Assembly: GCF_020177055.1 (NCBI RefSeq)
Contig: NZ_JAIQXT010000004.1
Span: 1 to 64,000 of the forward strand
Origin: Sphingomonas sp. R647
GTDB lineage: Bacteria; Pseudomonadota; Alphaproteobacteria; Sphingomonadales; Sphingomonadaceae
Length of the DNA stretch: 64,000 nt
Direction of reading: 5' to 3'
Both the position numbers and the translations under genes were made by a program. The notes under the pieces are model-generated. The model was given only the letters and a program-made list of their open reading frames with translations. It had not been told where the DNA came from and did no database searches. Each line of letters opens with the position of its first letter. Position 1 is the stretch's first letter. Below are positions 27,777 through 39,306 of the stretch, in pieces.

Positions 27777-27920
27777 CCCCTCCCTGAAAGGGAGGGGCTA
27801 GGGGTGGGTTTGCGGCCAGCGCGGCTCGACGCCGTGCTGGCCGCTCGCATCTCGGGATGCGCCTGTTGGAGCGCGCAGACGCGCGCACCCACCCCCAACC
27901 CCTCCCTTTCAGGGAGGGGA
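27777..27920. repeat. Long intergenic palindrome (family C), inverted second copy
   Basis: This element is the reverse complement of the 10007-10154 element over its arms: CCCTGAAAGGGAGGGG at the left and CCCCTCCCTTTCAGGG at the right, with GCGCGCAGACGCGCGC next to the right arm. Here it lies between two genes on the same strand. Confidence 0.85.
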
Positions 27921-28242
27921 GTTTCAGCCACCCACCCTTTCCTACAGCCCCCCGCCTGTGTCATGGCTTGACCACAATGTCCGCGACCATCCAACCTCGA
28001 CCCCATCGGCCTGACGCCCGCGTCGCGCTTCGGTCGCGCTACTGCCCAACAACTGTCGTGTCCCCGGCGCGAACCGGTTGTCCGCGCGTTGTCAGCCTGT
28101 CGCGTCGCCGTTGCGCATCTGTCGCCCGGATGTCGCCCCGGTGTCGCGTCAGTGTCGCGTCGCGGTCCGGAACCCGGCGCGAACCCGTCCTGTCGCCCCG
28201 ACACACGCCCTTTTTCGTCAGCATCGTCCGGACAGTCGCGCC
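27921..28242. other. GTCGC-rich noncoding leader of thiD
   Basis: No gene is supported in these 322 bases. The stretch 28090-28200 contains six TGTCGC units and eight GTCGC units. Two 12-13-base words from it (GCGCATCTGTCGC at 28113-28125 and GTGTCGCGTCGC at 28152-28163) recur in the same order, reverse-complemented, at 46195-46222. No thi-box (TPP riboswitch) core is visible before thiD. Confidence 0.6.
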
Positions 28243-29034
28243 ATGAGCATCCCCCGCATCCTCATCATCGCCGGCTCCGACTCCGGCGGCGGAGCCGGAA
28301 TCCAGGCCGATATCCGCACCGTCACCATGCTCGGCGGCCATGCGACCACCGCGATCACCGCGATCACCGCGCAGAACACGCTCGGCGTCACCGCCATCCA
28401 CCCGGTGCCGGTCGACATCGTGCTGGCGCAGATCGACGCCGTGACCTCCGACATCGGCTGTGACGCGGTGAAGATCGGCATGATCGGCTCGGCGGAGATC
28501 GCCCATGCCGTCGCCGACCGGCTCGAGGCGCTCGACTGTCCAATCGTGTTCGATCCCGTCATGATCGCCACCAGCGGATCGGTGCTCGCCGACCCCGAAA
28601 CCATCGCCGCGTTCGAACGGCTGATGACGATCGCGTCGGTCGTCACCCCCAACCTGCCCGAACTCGCCGCGCTCGGTGGGCGCCAGGCGGTGCTCGCCTA
28701 TGGCTGCCACCTCGCCGAAAAGGGCGGGCATAAGGAGGGGCCGACGATCCTCGATCAGCTCTATGCGCCGAAGGACCGGCTGGTGATGGAGATCGAGGCG
28801 GAGCGGATCGACACCCCCGACACGCACGGCACCGGCTGCACCTTCGCCGCCGCGCTCGCCACTGGCCTCGGCTCGGGCCTGTCGATCGGCGACGCGTTCA
28901 TTCAGGCCGTGCGCTTTGTCCGCCTCGCGATCCTCAATGCGCCGGGACTTGGCGAAGGCCATGGCCCGGTCGGCCATGCGCTCGGCATGGTGCCGTTCGA
29001 CGTGGTCGATGGCGCGGACGATGACGATGCCTGA
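28243..29034 (+). CDS. thiD: Hydroxymethylpyrimidine/phosphomethylpyrimidine kinase
   Basis: This 263-residue ribokinase-like enzyme phosphorylates HMP and HMP-phosphate in thiamine synthesis. The glycine-rich [14 protein letters not shown] near the start and the C-terminal [14 protein letters not shown] (about 199-212) with its catalytic Asp/anion hole are present. Its stop overlaps the rnhB start region by 8 bases. Confidence 0.95.
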   Translation: MSIPRILIIAGSDSGGGAGIQADIRTVTMLGGHATTAITAITAQNTLGVTAIHPVPVDIVLAQIDAVTSDIGCDAVKIGMIGSAEIAHAVADRLEALDCPIVFDPVMIATSGSVLADPETIAAFERLMTIASVVTPNLPELAALGGRQAVLAYGCHLAEKGGHKEGPTILDQLYAPKDRLVMEIEAERIDTPDTHGTGCTFAAALATGLGSGLSIGDAFIQAVRFVRLAILNAPGLGEGHGPVGHALGMVPFDVVDGADDDDA

Positions 29035-29641
29035 CCTGACCTTCGAGTTGCGCCACGCCGTCCGCGGCCCGGTCGCCGGCGTGGATGAGGCCGGCCGCGG
29101 CCCGCTCGCCGGACCGGTCGTCGCCGCCGCCGTGATCCTCGACCCGGCCTGCATCCCCGACGGCATCGACGATTCCAAGGCACTGACCGCCGCCAAGCGC
29201 GCCGCATTGTGCGAAGCGATCCTGCGCTGTGCCCGCGTCGGCATCGGCATCGCCAGTGTCGAGGAGATCGACCGGCTCAACATCCTGTGGGCAACGATGC
29301 TGGCAATGACCCGCGCCGTCGCCGCGCTCGACCTGCCGCCAGCCTATGTCCTGGTCGACGGCAACCGCTGCCCCGACTGGCCCCATGCCAGCGAGCCCGT
29401 GATCGGCGGCGACGCCCGCTGCCTGTCGATCGCCGCCGCCTCGATTGTCGCCAAGCACCGCCGCGACTGCATCATGGCCGAATTGGACGCCCTCCACCCC
29501 GGCTATGGCTGGGCCAGCAACAAGGGCTACGCCGCCCGCGTCCACCAAGAGGCGCTGCGCAATCTAGGCCCCACCCCCCACCACCGCCGCAGCTTCGCAC
29601 CGGTGGCACAGGCGGAACTGAATTTTGGGGTTCCGGCATGA
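29027..29641 (+). CDS. rnhB: Ribonuclease HII
   Basis: This 204-residue enzyme removes ribonucleotides from DNA. GVDEAGRGPLAGPVV holds the first two catalytic acidic residues, then DDSKALT and KHRRD follow. ATG 29027 or 29021 both fit; it overlaps thiD by 8 bases and its own stop overlaps the next gene (ATGA). Confidence 0.94.
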   Translation: MPDLTFELRHAVRGPVAGVDEAGRGPLAGPVVAAAVILDPACIPDGIDDSKALTAAKRAALCEAILRCARVGIGIASVEEIDRLNILWATMLAMTRAVAALDLPPAYVLVDGNRCPDWPHASEPVIGGDARCLSIAAASIVAKHRRDCIMAELDALHPGYGWASNKGYAARVHQEALRNLGPTPHHRRSFAPVAQAELNFGVPA

Positions 29642-30072
29642 TCGCGAACTATCTCAAATCTCCGTCTCAGCGTGAGGTTGAGGCCCGACTCGATAAGCTT
29701 GAATGTCAAAGAAGCAGTTTTGGCCGCGAGCCGCTTTTCGTGATCGACTGCCGGGGCAAGGCCGACGCATTTCGAGAAGTCCTGAGCGAGCGGCAACTCG
29801 ATGCGATTAGCGAATGGCACTCGACCGGGAAGCTAAAATGGGTCGCAGATCTCGCCCGCCCCGCGCACGATTTCGCGCTCGGTGCGCTGCAAACGCGATT
29901 TGCCGCACTCGATGAGCCGACCCGCACGAAGCTTCACACAGCCTATTCAGACTGGATGGCCGCGCAGCAAATACATGGCGGCGATGCCAGCCTCGCCCCC
30001 ATCTATATTATTCTGCCGATTAGCGGCATCCGCCTACCCTATGCCGCCAGCGACCTGATCAGCTTTGCCTGA
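29638..30072 (+). CDS. Hypothetical protein coupled to rnhB
   Basis: This 144-residue protein has no family I recognise. It is moderately charged with a hydrophobic C-terminal segment (IYIILPISGIRLPYAASDL) too short to be a clear membrane helix. Its ATG overlaps the rnhB stop, so it is translated from the same transcript. Base composition is lower in GC at third positions than in rnhB. It could be a later insertion at an operon end. Confidence 0.6.
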   Translation: MIANYLKSPSQREVEARLDKLECQRSSFGREPLFVIDCRGKADAFREVLSERQLDAISEWHSTGKLKWVADLARPAHDFALGALQTRFAALDEPTRTKLHTAYSDWMAAQQIHGGDASLAPIYIILPISGIRLPYAASDLISFA

Positions 30073-30092
30073 CCACGCTCTTTGAAATGAGG

Positions 30093-30132
30093 GAAAAGGC
30101 CCGCCGCCACACCACAGCGTGACGACGGGCCT
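30093..30132 (-). terminator. Rho-independent terminator of aceA
   Basis: On the minus strand GGCCCGTCGTCAC pairs over 13 bases (three G-U) with GTGGCGGCGGGCC around an 8-base loop, followed by TTTT. It lies 30 bases after the aceA stop. Confidence 0.9.
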
Positions 30133-30162
30133 CCTTTCCTCCCCAGGAAATGGTGACGGCGT

Positions 30163-31758
30163 TTACGCCGCGAACTGATTCATCGTGTTATGCGCCCCGC
30201 CGGCCTTCAGCGCGGCTTCACCAGCGAAATACTCCTTGTGATCATCGCCAATGTCGCTGCCCGACATGTTCTGGTGCTTCACACAGGCAATGCCCTGCCG
30301 GATCTCCTGCCGCTGCACGCCCTTGACGTAGCCGAGCATCCCCATCTCGCCGAAATACTCTCTGGCGAGATTGTCGGTCGACAGCGCCGCCGTGTGATAG
30401 GTCGGCAAAGTGATCAGGTGGTGGAAGATGCCGGCCCGCGCCGCCGCATCCTTCTGGAAGGTGCGGATCTTCTCATCCGCCTCGTCCGCCAGCTCGGTGC
30501 CGTCATAGTCGACGCTCATCAGCTTGGCGCGGTCATAGGCTGACACGTCCCGGCCCGCTTCCGTCCAGGCGTCGAACACCTGCTGACGGAAATTCAGCGT
30601 CCAGTTGAAGCTCGGCGAATTGTTATAGACCAGCTTGGCGTTCGGAACGACCTCGCGGATCCGGTCCACCATCGACGCGATCTGCTCGATATGGGGCTTT
30701 TCGGTCTCGATCCACAGCAGGTCGGCGCCATGTTGAAGGCTGGTGATGCAATCGAGCACGCAGCGATCCGCCCCGGTCCCCTCGCGGAACTGGAACAGGT
30801 TCGATGGCAGCCGCTTGGGCTTCATCAGCTTGCCGCCACGGTTGATGACGACATCGCCATTGACGCCCGACAGATCGGTGACCTCCTCGCAATCGAGAAA
30901 GGCGTTGTACTGATCGCCCAGATCGCCCGGCTCCTTGGAGTAAGCGATCTGCTTGGTCAGCCCGGCGCCGAGCGAATCGGTCCGCGTGACGATGATCCCG
31001 TCATCGACGCCCAGCTCCATGAAGGCATAGCGACAGGCGCGGACCTTCGCGAGGAAGTCCTCATGCGGCACCGTGACCTTGCCGTCCTGATGCCCGCACT
31101 GCTTCTCGTCGCTGACCTGATTCTCGATCTGGAGCGCGCAGGCCCCGGCCTCGATCATCTTCTTGGCGAGCAGATAGGTCGCCTCGGCATTGCCGAAGCC
31201 CGCATCAATATCGGCGATGATCGGCACGACATGCGTCTCGTAATGGTCGATCGCATTCTGGATCCGCGCCGCCTCGACCGCATTGCCGGCATCCCGCGCC
31301 GCATCGAGATCGCGGAACATCATCCCCAGTTCCCGAGCATCGGCCTGCTTGAGGAAGGTATAGAGTTCCTCGATCAGCGCGGGGACGCTGGTCTTTTCGT
31401 GCATCGACTGATCGGGCAGCGGCCCGAAATCGCTGCGCAGCGCCGCGACCATCCAGCCGGAAAGATAGAGGTAGCGCCGCTTGGTGCTGCCGAAATGCTT
31501 CTTGATCGCGATCATCTTCTGCTGCGCGATGAAGCCATGCCAGCAGCCGAGCGACTGGGTGTAGGCCGCCGGATCGGCGTCATAGGCCGCCATGTCGCGG
31601 CGCATGATCCCGGCGGTGTACTTCGCAATGTCGAGCCCGGTGCGGAACCGGTTCTGCAACCGCATCCGCGCAACCGATTCGGCATCGATGCCGTCCCAGC
31701 GGCCCTGCTGTGCGTCGATGGGCTTGGCGGCCCGGGCGATCTCGTCGTGGTAGGTCAT
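30163..31758 (-). CDS. aceA: Isocitrate lyase
   Basis: This 531-residue enzyme splits isocitrate to glyoxylate and succinate, the entry to the glyoxylate bypass. The catalytic region KQCGHQDGK (about 223-231) corresponds to the KKCGH motif of other lyases, with Cys and His kept. The length is that of the large (~530 residue) class. Just upstream, near 31785-31796, is GTGACTATTCAC, a palindromic site that may be an operator. It is divergent from ccrM, and the terminator is at 30093-30132. Confidence 0.94.
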   Translation of the reverse strand: MTYHDEIARAAKPIDAQQGRWDGIDAESVARMRLQNRFRTGLDIAKYTAGIMRRDMAAYDADPAAYTQSLGCWHGFIAQQKMIAIKKHFGSTKRRYLYLSGWMVAALRSDFGPLPDQSMHEKTSVPALIEELYTFLKQADARELGMMFRDLDAARDAGNAVEAARIQNAIDHYETHVVPIIADIDAGFGNAEATYLLAKKMIEAGACALQIENQVSDEKQCGHQDGKVTVPHEDFLAKVRACRYAFMELGVDDGIIVTRTDSLGAGLTKQIAYSKEPGDLGDQYNAFLDCEEVTDLSGVNGDVVINRGGKLMKPKRLPSNLFQFREGTGADRCVLDCITSLQHGADLLWIETEKPHIEQIASMVDRIREVVPNAKLVYNNSPSFNWTLNFRQQVFDAWTEAGRDVSAYDRAKLMSVDYDGTELADEADEKIRTFQKDAAARAGIFHHLITLPTYHTAALSTDNLAREYFGEMGMLGYVKGVQRQEIRQGIACVKHQNMSGSDIGDDHKEYFAGEAALKAGGAHNTMNQFAA

Positions 31759-31905
31759 TGCGGCACCTCGCTTGGATTGCGAGTGTGACTATTCACTTGG
31801 CCCGCCAATTACCGATGAAATCACCACCCAACCCGGTCGCTTGGTCGTCAGCCAGCGTTCAACGGTGTGTCGTTTTGTAAATTTGTGACTGCCTTCAGCT
31901 CACCG

Positions 31906-32056
31906 GAATCGGCCCCGGCGAGTCTTTTTCGCCACACCCCAAACCTAGTGCCTGTGGATAACTTCCGGACTCAACATGTGGATAAGTGCCGAAATGTTCC
32001 ACCAAGTTAACGGAATCCCAAGCCTTTTCGTTAACCAATGTTCGCTTGACGGAGTC
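31906..32056. promoter_or_regulatory. Cluster of five GANTC sites before ccrM
   Basis: GANTC sites are at 31906-31910 (GAATC), 31920-31924 (GAGTC), 31968-31972 (GACTC), 32013-32017 (GAATC) and 32052-32056 (GAGTC). CcrM methylates GANTC, so the gene's own product is expected to mark this region. In Caulobacter such sites feed back on ccrM transcription. Confidence 0.85.
31953..31985. promoter_or_regulatory. Two perfect DnaA-box 9-mers
   Basis: TGTGGATAA at 31953-31961 and again at 31977-31985 is the exact complement of the DnaA-box consensus TTATCCACA. The copies are in the same orientation, 24 bases apart. A further near match (TGTGGATAG) is at about 4212-4220. Confidence 0.85.
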
Positions 32057-32060
32057 CTGA

Positions 32061-33248
<1,188 letters not shown>

Positions 33249-33257
33249 CCGACCATC

Positions 33258-33337
33258 CGTTTGTGCTGAGCTTGTCGAAGCACGGTAGGCGTCACTAAAG
33301 GTGGCACCAAGCCCTTCGACAGGCTCAGGGCAAACGG
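33258..33337. repeat. Inverted CTGAGC-TGTCGAAG repeat between ccrM and folP
   Basis: The left arm CCGTTTGTGCTGAGCTTGTC... (33258-33284) pairs with the right arm GCCCTTCGACAGGCTCAGGG... (33311-33337). This is the element also seen at 26496-26623. The right arm's end AAACGGAG supplies the ribosome-binding sequence of folP. Confidence 0.83.
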
Positions 33338-33341
33338 AGTG

Positions 33342-34463
33342 ATGGTGACCAACTTCCCCCCCGCCGCCCGCCTCTATCTCCGCCCCGTCGCGCCGGTCGA
33401 TAGCCCGATCGGCTATGACGGACAGGTGGCACGGCTGGCCGGAGGACTTGGCTGGTTCGCCGCCTATGAGCTGATCGCGGTCGAGGGCGGCCGCCGTGTC
33501 GCGCAACGGCTCCTCCCCGTCGAACAGCTTCCCGGCCTGCTCACCCAGCTGCCCGACGCGCAAGCCGAACGGCTTCGCACCCTCGCCGCTGCCATCTCCG
33601 CCCCGCGCCCGGTGATCCGCGCGGGCGAGCGCGCGCTGCGTCTCGACCAGCCGCTCGTCGCGGGCATCCTCAACGTGACCCCCGACAGCTTCTCCGATGG
33701 CGGCAAACATGGCGCCGACCCAGCGGCAGTGGCGCAGTCCGGGTTCGACATGGGCGTTGCGGGCGCGTCGCTGGTCGATGTCGGTGGCGAATCGACGCGA
33801 CCGGGTGCCGAAGCCGTGTGGGAAGGCGACGAGATTCAGCGCGTCGTCCCGGTCATCGAGCGGCTGGCAAAATCCGGCGTCCCGGTGTCGATCGACACGC
33901 GCAAGGCATCGGTGATGGAGGCCGCGCTCGCCGCTGGCGCGCATATCGTCAACGACGTCGCCGCGCTTGCCTATGATCCGCGCGCGATCGAGGTCGTGGC
34001 CCGCGCCGGATGCCCGGTGATCCTGATGCACTCGCCCGACCCGGCCCAGTCGCCGCATGGCGGCAGCGGCTATCGCGATCCGCTGATCGAGATTTTCGAC
34101 TGGCTGGAGGCGAGGATCGCGGCGGTGGTTGCAGGCGGCGTCCAGCGCAGCAACATCCTGCTCGATCCCGGCATCGGCTTTGGCAAGTCGCTCGCCGACA
34201 ATCTCGCGCTGATGAACGGCCTCACCCTGTTCCACGGGCTTGGCCTGCCAATCATGCTGGGCGCGAGCCGCAAGCGCATGATCGGCGCGCTGGATCATGA
34301 GGCACCGGTCGAGCGGCGGCTCGGCGGCTCAGTCACGCTCGCGATCAAAGGCGCTGAAGCAGGTTGTCAGTTACTGCGCGTCCATGACGTAGCCGAAACC
34401 GTACAGGCGGTGCGGGTCTGGCGGGGCATGAAGGACCACGGGCTGGTCGGCCAGCCGGGCTGA
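33342..34463 (+). CDS. folP: Dihydropteroate synthase with N-terminal extension
   Basis: This ~373-residue protein has a C-terminal DHPS barrel: NVTPDSFSDGG at about 110-120, DVGGESTRPGA at about 145-155 and GASRKRMIG near 307-315. The ~100-residue N-terminal part (PVDSPIGYDGQVARLAGG...) is not in standard ~280-residue FolP proteins. It catalyses condensation of pABA with dihydropterin pyrophosphate. The start is uncertain (ATG 33342 or GTG 33345) because GGAG at 33336-33339 lies very close. Confidence 0.9.
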   Translation: MVTNFPPAARLYLRPVAPVDSPIGYDGQVARLAGGLGWFAAYELIAVEGGRRVAQRLLPVEQLPGLLTQLPDAQAERLRTLAAAISAPRPVIRAGERALRLDQPLVAGILNVTPDSFSDGGKHGADPAAVAQSGFDMGVAGASLVDVGGESTRPGAEAVWEGDEIQRVVPVIERLAKSGVPVSIDTRKASVMEAALAAGAHIVNDVAALAYDPRAIEVVARAGCPVILMHSPDPAQSPHGGSGYRDPLIEIFDWLEARIAAVVAGGVQRSNILLDPGIGFGKSLADNLALMNGLTLFHGLGLPIMLGASRKRMIGALDHEAPVERRLGGSVTLAIKGAEAGCQLLRVHDVAETVQAVRVWRGMKDHGLVGQPG

Positions 34464-34469
34464 AGCGGA

Positions 34470-35252
34470 TCAGATCCAGCCTGCCTCTCGCAGTGCTGCC
34501 ACCCGCTCGCGCGAGACCGGCGCGCGCAGACCGTTGGCCAGCTCCAGCCTGACATTGCGCCCGTCGCGCTCGACCGCGGCGACCGCCGCCTGCGCGACCC
34601 ACCAGCTGCGATGCACCTGCATCCCCGGCACCCCGGCAAGCTCGGCGATCGCATCGCGTATCCGCATCAGGATCAAGTCGCTGCCCAGCATGGTATGCGC
34701 GCGGACATAATGATCCTCCATCTCGAGCGCGATCAGCGTCGTCCCCAGATGCGGCGGAAGCCGATCCAGGAACGGCGAACCCGGCATTACGGCGGCGGGG
34801 GCCGGTTCGGGAAGGGATTCCGGCGAACGCTCATCCACCTGCGACCGCAAGACCGCACCGCGTGGGCTGCGCAGGTACAGGAGCAGCGTCACCGCTCCGC
34901 CGATCACAAGCACCTGCCCGTACCAGATCAACGCGCGGTCGATACTGTCAGGAGGCCTGCACATACCGGAGCAGCTCGCCGCCCAGACCAGCACCGTCAT
35001 AGGCACCGTCGCGACCAGCGTCGCCACCACCCACATCGGCCCGATCGGAAGCTGTAGGCGCAGTCCGAGCCAAGTCGCCGCCGCACCGATCGGGCGATAG
35101 ATCAGATAGCCGGCGACAATTAGCGGCACCCAGTAAAGCAGGCGCCATCCGAAACTCGCGGCGAAACTGCCGAACGGGCCGATCAGCGCCAGCACGATGC
35201 CGATCGCGACCATCGCCGCAAGCTCGATCAGGATCTGGCGCACCGTCGACAT
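34470..35252 (-). CDS. LytTR-type regulator with N-terminal membrane domain
   Basis: This 260-residue protein has four predicted membrane helices (about residues 7-28, 38-55, 72-92, 112-130) and a C-terminal LytTR DNA-binding domain (LIALEMEDHYVRAHT...VHRSWWVA). It has no receiver domain, so the signal is probably sensed in the membrane. GGGGAAAAG lies right before ATG 35252. It is divergent from a DUF2306 membrane protein over 163 bases, a likely target. Confidence 0.85.
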   Translation of the reverse strand: MSTVRQILIELAAMVAIGIVLALIGPFGSFAASFGWRLLYWVPLIVAGYLIYRPIGAAATWLGLRLQLPIGPMWVVATLVATVPMTVLVWAASCSGMCRPPDSIDRALIWYGQVLVIGGAVTLLLYLRSPRGAVLRSQVDERSPESLPEPAPAAVMPGSPFLDRLPPHLGTTLIALEMEDHYVRAHTMLGSDLILMRIRDAIAELAGVPGMQVHRSWWVAQAAVAAVERDGRNVRLELANGLRAPVSRERVAALREAGWI

Positions 35253-35415
35253 CTTTTCCCCTTGGCTAGCCCCACGCCTCTTATCGCCCGTTCGCGATGC
35301 GTGAACAGGCATTTGCGTCACCGTCCACGAAAGGCGCGCCCCGCTCACGCAACCGCGATTGCGATGCCAGCCCGGTCGGGCGAGGCCCTGTCCCGACAAC
35401 CACACGGAGCCTTTC

Positions 35416-35961
35416 ATGCACGCCGCCATGACCAATGCCACCATCCATCGCCGCCCCCCGCATGCCGGAGGATTCGACCTGTCCCCGATCTGGCGTGCGC
35501 TGGTGGCGATCAGCGGGGGCGCGATGACGCTGGCGATAGCCATCGCGCTGGCGCGGTGGGCGCTGGGCATGACCATCGACCATAGCTCGACCCGCCACCT
35601 CGCGGTCATCGTCCACGTCGCGACGGTGATCCCGGCCGTTCCGCTGGGCCTGTATCTGATGCTGACCCGCAAGGGTGGCGCACGGCACAAGTTGCTTGGC
35701 CGGATCTGGATCGCGCTGATGGTAACGACCGCGCTGGCCGCGATCTTCATCCGTCACATCAATGACGGGCAGTTCAGCTTCATCCACCTGTTCGTGCCGC
35801 TGACGCTGATCGGAGCATGGCAGACGGTCGCCAGTGCGCGCCGTGGCCAGCTGCGCAAACACCGCAACCACCTGCTCGGCCTCTATCTGGGCGCGCTGAT
35901 CATTCCGGGCATCTTCGCCTTTGCCGGCAACCGCCTGATGGGGGCGTGGCTGTTCAGCTAG
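35416..35961 (+). CDS. DUF2306-like membrane protein
   Basis: This 181-residue protein has four to five membrane helices: near residues 29-47, 62-82, 93-112, 122-138 and 152-170. RHKLLGRIWIALM and a His-rich HLFVPLTLIGAW resemble DUF2306 integral membrane proteins, whose function is unknown. Divergent from the LytTR regulator; the stop shares CTAG with the convergent next gene. Confidence 0.7.
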   Translation: MHAAMTNATIHRRPPHAGGFDLSPIWRALVAISGGAMTLAIAIALARWALGMTIDHSSTRHLAVIVHVATVIPAVPLGLYLMLTRKGGARHKLLGRIWIALMVTTALAAIFIRHINDGQFSFIHLFVPLTLIGAWQTVASARRGQLRKHRNHLLGLYLGALIIPGIFAFAGNRLMGAWLFS

Positions 35962-36500
35962 TTCAGCGGTCCGGGGCGCGTGCGCTGATCGACATAGGTG
36001 CGCTGGACCGTGAACGGGCTCACCCGCCCGTCGCGAAAGCGGTCGCGGCGACGCTCAGCTTCGGCCCCGATCTTTTCGAGGCTGTCGATCAGGTCGTCGA
36101 GGTTGCGGCGGCGCTCGATCGGGGTCGCGTCGCGGCTCTCATCCATGCACGCGGCAACGAGATCTGGAACGCGGCGGCGGATGACGTTCGCCCAGTCGAC
36201 CGCGTCGGTCGCCAGCGGATCGGCATCGGCGATCGCGAGCAGCCGCGAACAGCTCGTCCGCGCCGCTGCGACCCGGCTCACCGCCCAATCGGCTTCAACG
36301 GCGGCCAGCGTCCACGCCGCCTCCAGCGGATCGCCCGGATCCGCCGCCTGCCCGCGCCGCAGCCGATAGCGGTCGAGCTTCGTGCGCAACCGACGGATGC
36401 CGAACCATGCACCGAGCGCTGCGGCACCTGCGGTGACAAGCAACACGGCGGTCGCCGCGAGGGCGAGAAAGGCGGCGACGAAGGCGATAAAGCGCAGCAT
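35958..36500 (-). CDS. Membrane-anchored hypothetical protein
   Basis: This 180-residue protein has one N-terminal hydrophobic segment (about residues 4-33) and a charged, mostly helical remainder rich in Arg and Asp. I recognise no family. Its stop overlaps the DUF2306 stop in the shared CTAG, so the two genes end at the same four bases on opposite strands. Confidence 0.6.
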   Translation of the reverse strand: MLRFIAFVAAFLALAATAVLLVTAGAAALGAWFGIRRLRTKLDRYRLRRGQAADPGDPLEAAWTLAAVEADWAVSRVAAARTSCSRLLAIADADPLATDAVDWANVIRRRVPDLVAACMDESRDATPIERRRNLDDLIDSLEKIGAEAERRRDRFRDGRVSPFTVQRTYVDQRTRPGPLN

Positions 36501-36538
36501 GCCCGATTATATGGGATGCACTGCCCGCTTCGCCAGCC

Positions 36539-37288
36539 TCACAGCGTGTAACCACCGTCAGCGAGCAACGTCGTACCGGTGATCAGCGCTGACTGGTCGC
36601 TCAGCAGAAACGCGATCTGCTCCGCCACTTCCTCCGCCTTGGCATAGCGACCCAGCGGCGTCGCCATTGCGGCGAGTTCGGCGAAGGCGGCATCGCGCCC
36701 GATTTCCGCCACGCGCTCCGCAAACATCGGCACTGCGTCCCACACCGGTGTCTCGACCCCCGCCGGGGCAATCGCGTTGACGCGGATGCCGTCGCCCGCC
36801 CCCTCCTTCGCCGCGACCTTGGCAAGGTGGATCAGCGCCGCCTTGGAACAGCCATAGGCGGCGACGCCCGGCTCGGCCTTGATCCCCGCCGCCGACGCGG
36901 TCAGCACGATGCTGCCCCCACGCCCCGCCATCGCCCGCATCGCCGCGCGCAGCGTCAGGAAGGCGCCATCGAGATTGACCGACAGGATGCGCCGCCACTC
37001 GGCAAAGTCGAGCGTCGCGATGGCGCCGGCGCCCGCGATCCCGGCATTGACCACCGCATGATCGAGCCCGGACAGGTCGACGCCGTCCCACAGCCGCTCA
37101 TCCGCGACATCGCCCACGACGCGTTGCGTCTCTACCCCAAGATCCAGTGCCCCCAGCGCCGCCGCATCACGATCAACCAGGATGAGCCGCCCGGCACCCT
37201 CCGCCGCCAGCAACCGCGCCACGGCCAGACCAATGCCGGACGCGGCGCCGGTGATGAGGATATTACGCGCTTCAAACCGGTGTGCCAT
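36539..37288 (-). CDS. Short-chain dehydrogenase/reductase
   Basis: This 249-residue SDR has the NAD(P) motif GAASGIGLAVA (about 14-24), NAGIAG near 88-93, and the catalytic YGCSKAA (Tyr-x-x-x-Lys) near 158-164. The substrate is unknown. ATG 37288 is supported by the immediate Rossmann fold; the longer alternative start lacks similarity. Confidence 0.88.
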   Translation of the reverse strand: MAHRFEARNILITGAASGIGLAVARLLAAEGAGRLILVDRDAAALGALDLGVETQRVVGDVADERLWDGVDLSGLDHAVVNAGIAGAGAIATLDFAEWRRILSVNLDGAFLTLRAAMRAMAGRGGSIVLTASAAGIKAEPGVAAYGCSKAALIHLAKVAAKEGAGDGIRVNAIAPAGVETPVWDAVPMFAERVAEIGRDAAFAELAAMATPLGRYAKAEEVAEQIAFLLSDQSALITGTTLLADGGYTL

Positions 37289-37346
37289 CACGGTAGCATA
37301 ACGATGTTGGGCCCCGACGCGAAGCGGGCGCGACCTGGAGGACTTT

Positions 37347-37871
37347 ATGCGCGAACCCGCTGATCGATACGCGTCCGTCGCAATCCTGCTCCACTGGCTG
37401 ATCGCCGGATTGCTGACCGGCAACATCGTCATCGCCCTGACGATGGACAGCGCCGCCCTGTTTCAAACGCACAAGTCGATCGGCATCCTCGTCCTGCTGC
37501 TGACCGGGGTGCGCCTCGTCTGGCGGCTGACCCATCGCTGGCCGGCGCTCGCGGCGAGCCTTGGCGCATGGGAGCGCATGGCGGCCCGCACCACCCACTT
37601 CGCCTTCTACGTGCTGTTGCTGGCAGTACCGCTGCTCGGCTGGGCGGCGGCGTCGACCGGACGGCGCGGGACTGGCGACCTGTTCGGCGTCATCCCGTGG
37701 TTCGACCTGCCGCTCGGCAAATCGGGCGAACTCCACGATTTGACCGGTGAGGCGCATGAGCTGGCCGTCTATCTGACGATCGCACTCATCGTCCTGCACG
37801 TCGCGGGCGCGCTCAAGCACCAGTTCGTCGATCGCGACGGCACGCTCCGCCGGATGCTTCCGGGACGCTGA
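37347..37871 (+). CDS. Cytochrome b561-family protein
   Basis: This 174-residue protein has four membrane helices with His residues suited to haem b ligation: HW near 16, THKSIG near 42, and His pairs in TTHFAFY and LIVLHVAGALKH. It likely moves electrons to or from the quinone pool. It diverges from the SDR gene over 58 bases and converges with the regulator. Confidence 0.87.
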   Translation: MREPADRYASVAILLHWLIAGLLTGNIVIALTMDSAALFQTHKSIGILVLLLTGVRLVWRLTHRWPALAASLGAWERMAARTTHFAFYVLLLAVPLLGWAAASTGRRGTGDLFGVIPWFDLPLGKSGELHDLTGEAHELAVYLTIALIVLHVAGALKHQFVDRDGTLRRMLPGR

Positions 37872-37875
37872 AACC

Positions 37876-39306
<1,431 letters not shown>

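Noticed and set aside
27921..28242. TPP riboswitch before thiD
   Set aside because: No thi-box core (CTGAGA with the later ACCTGA segment) is visible in the leader.
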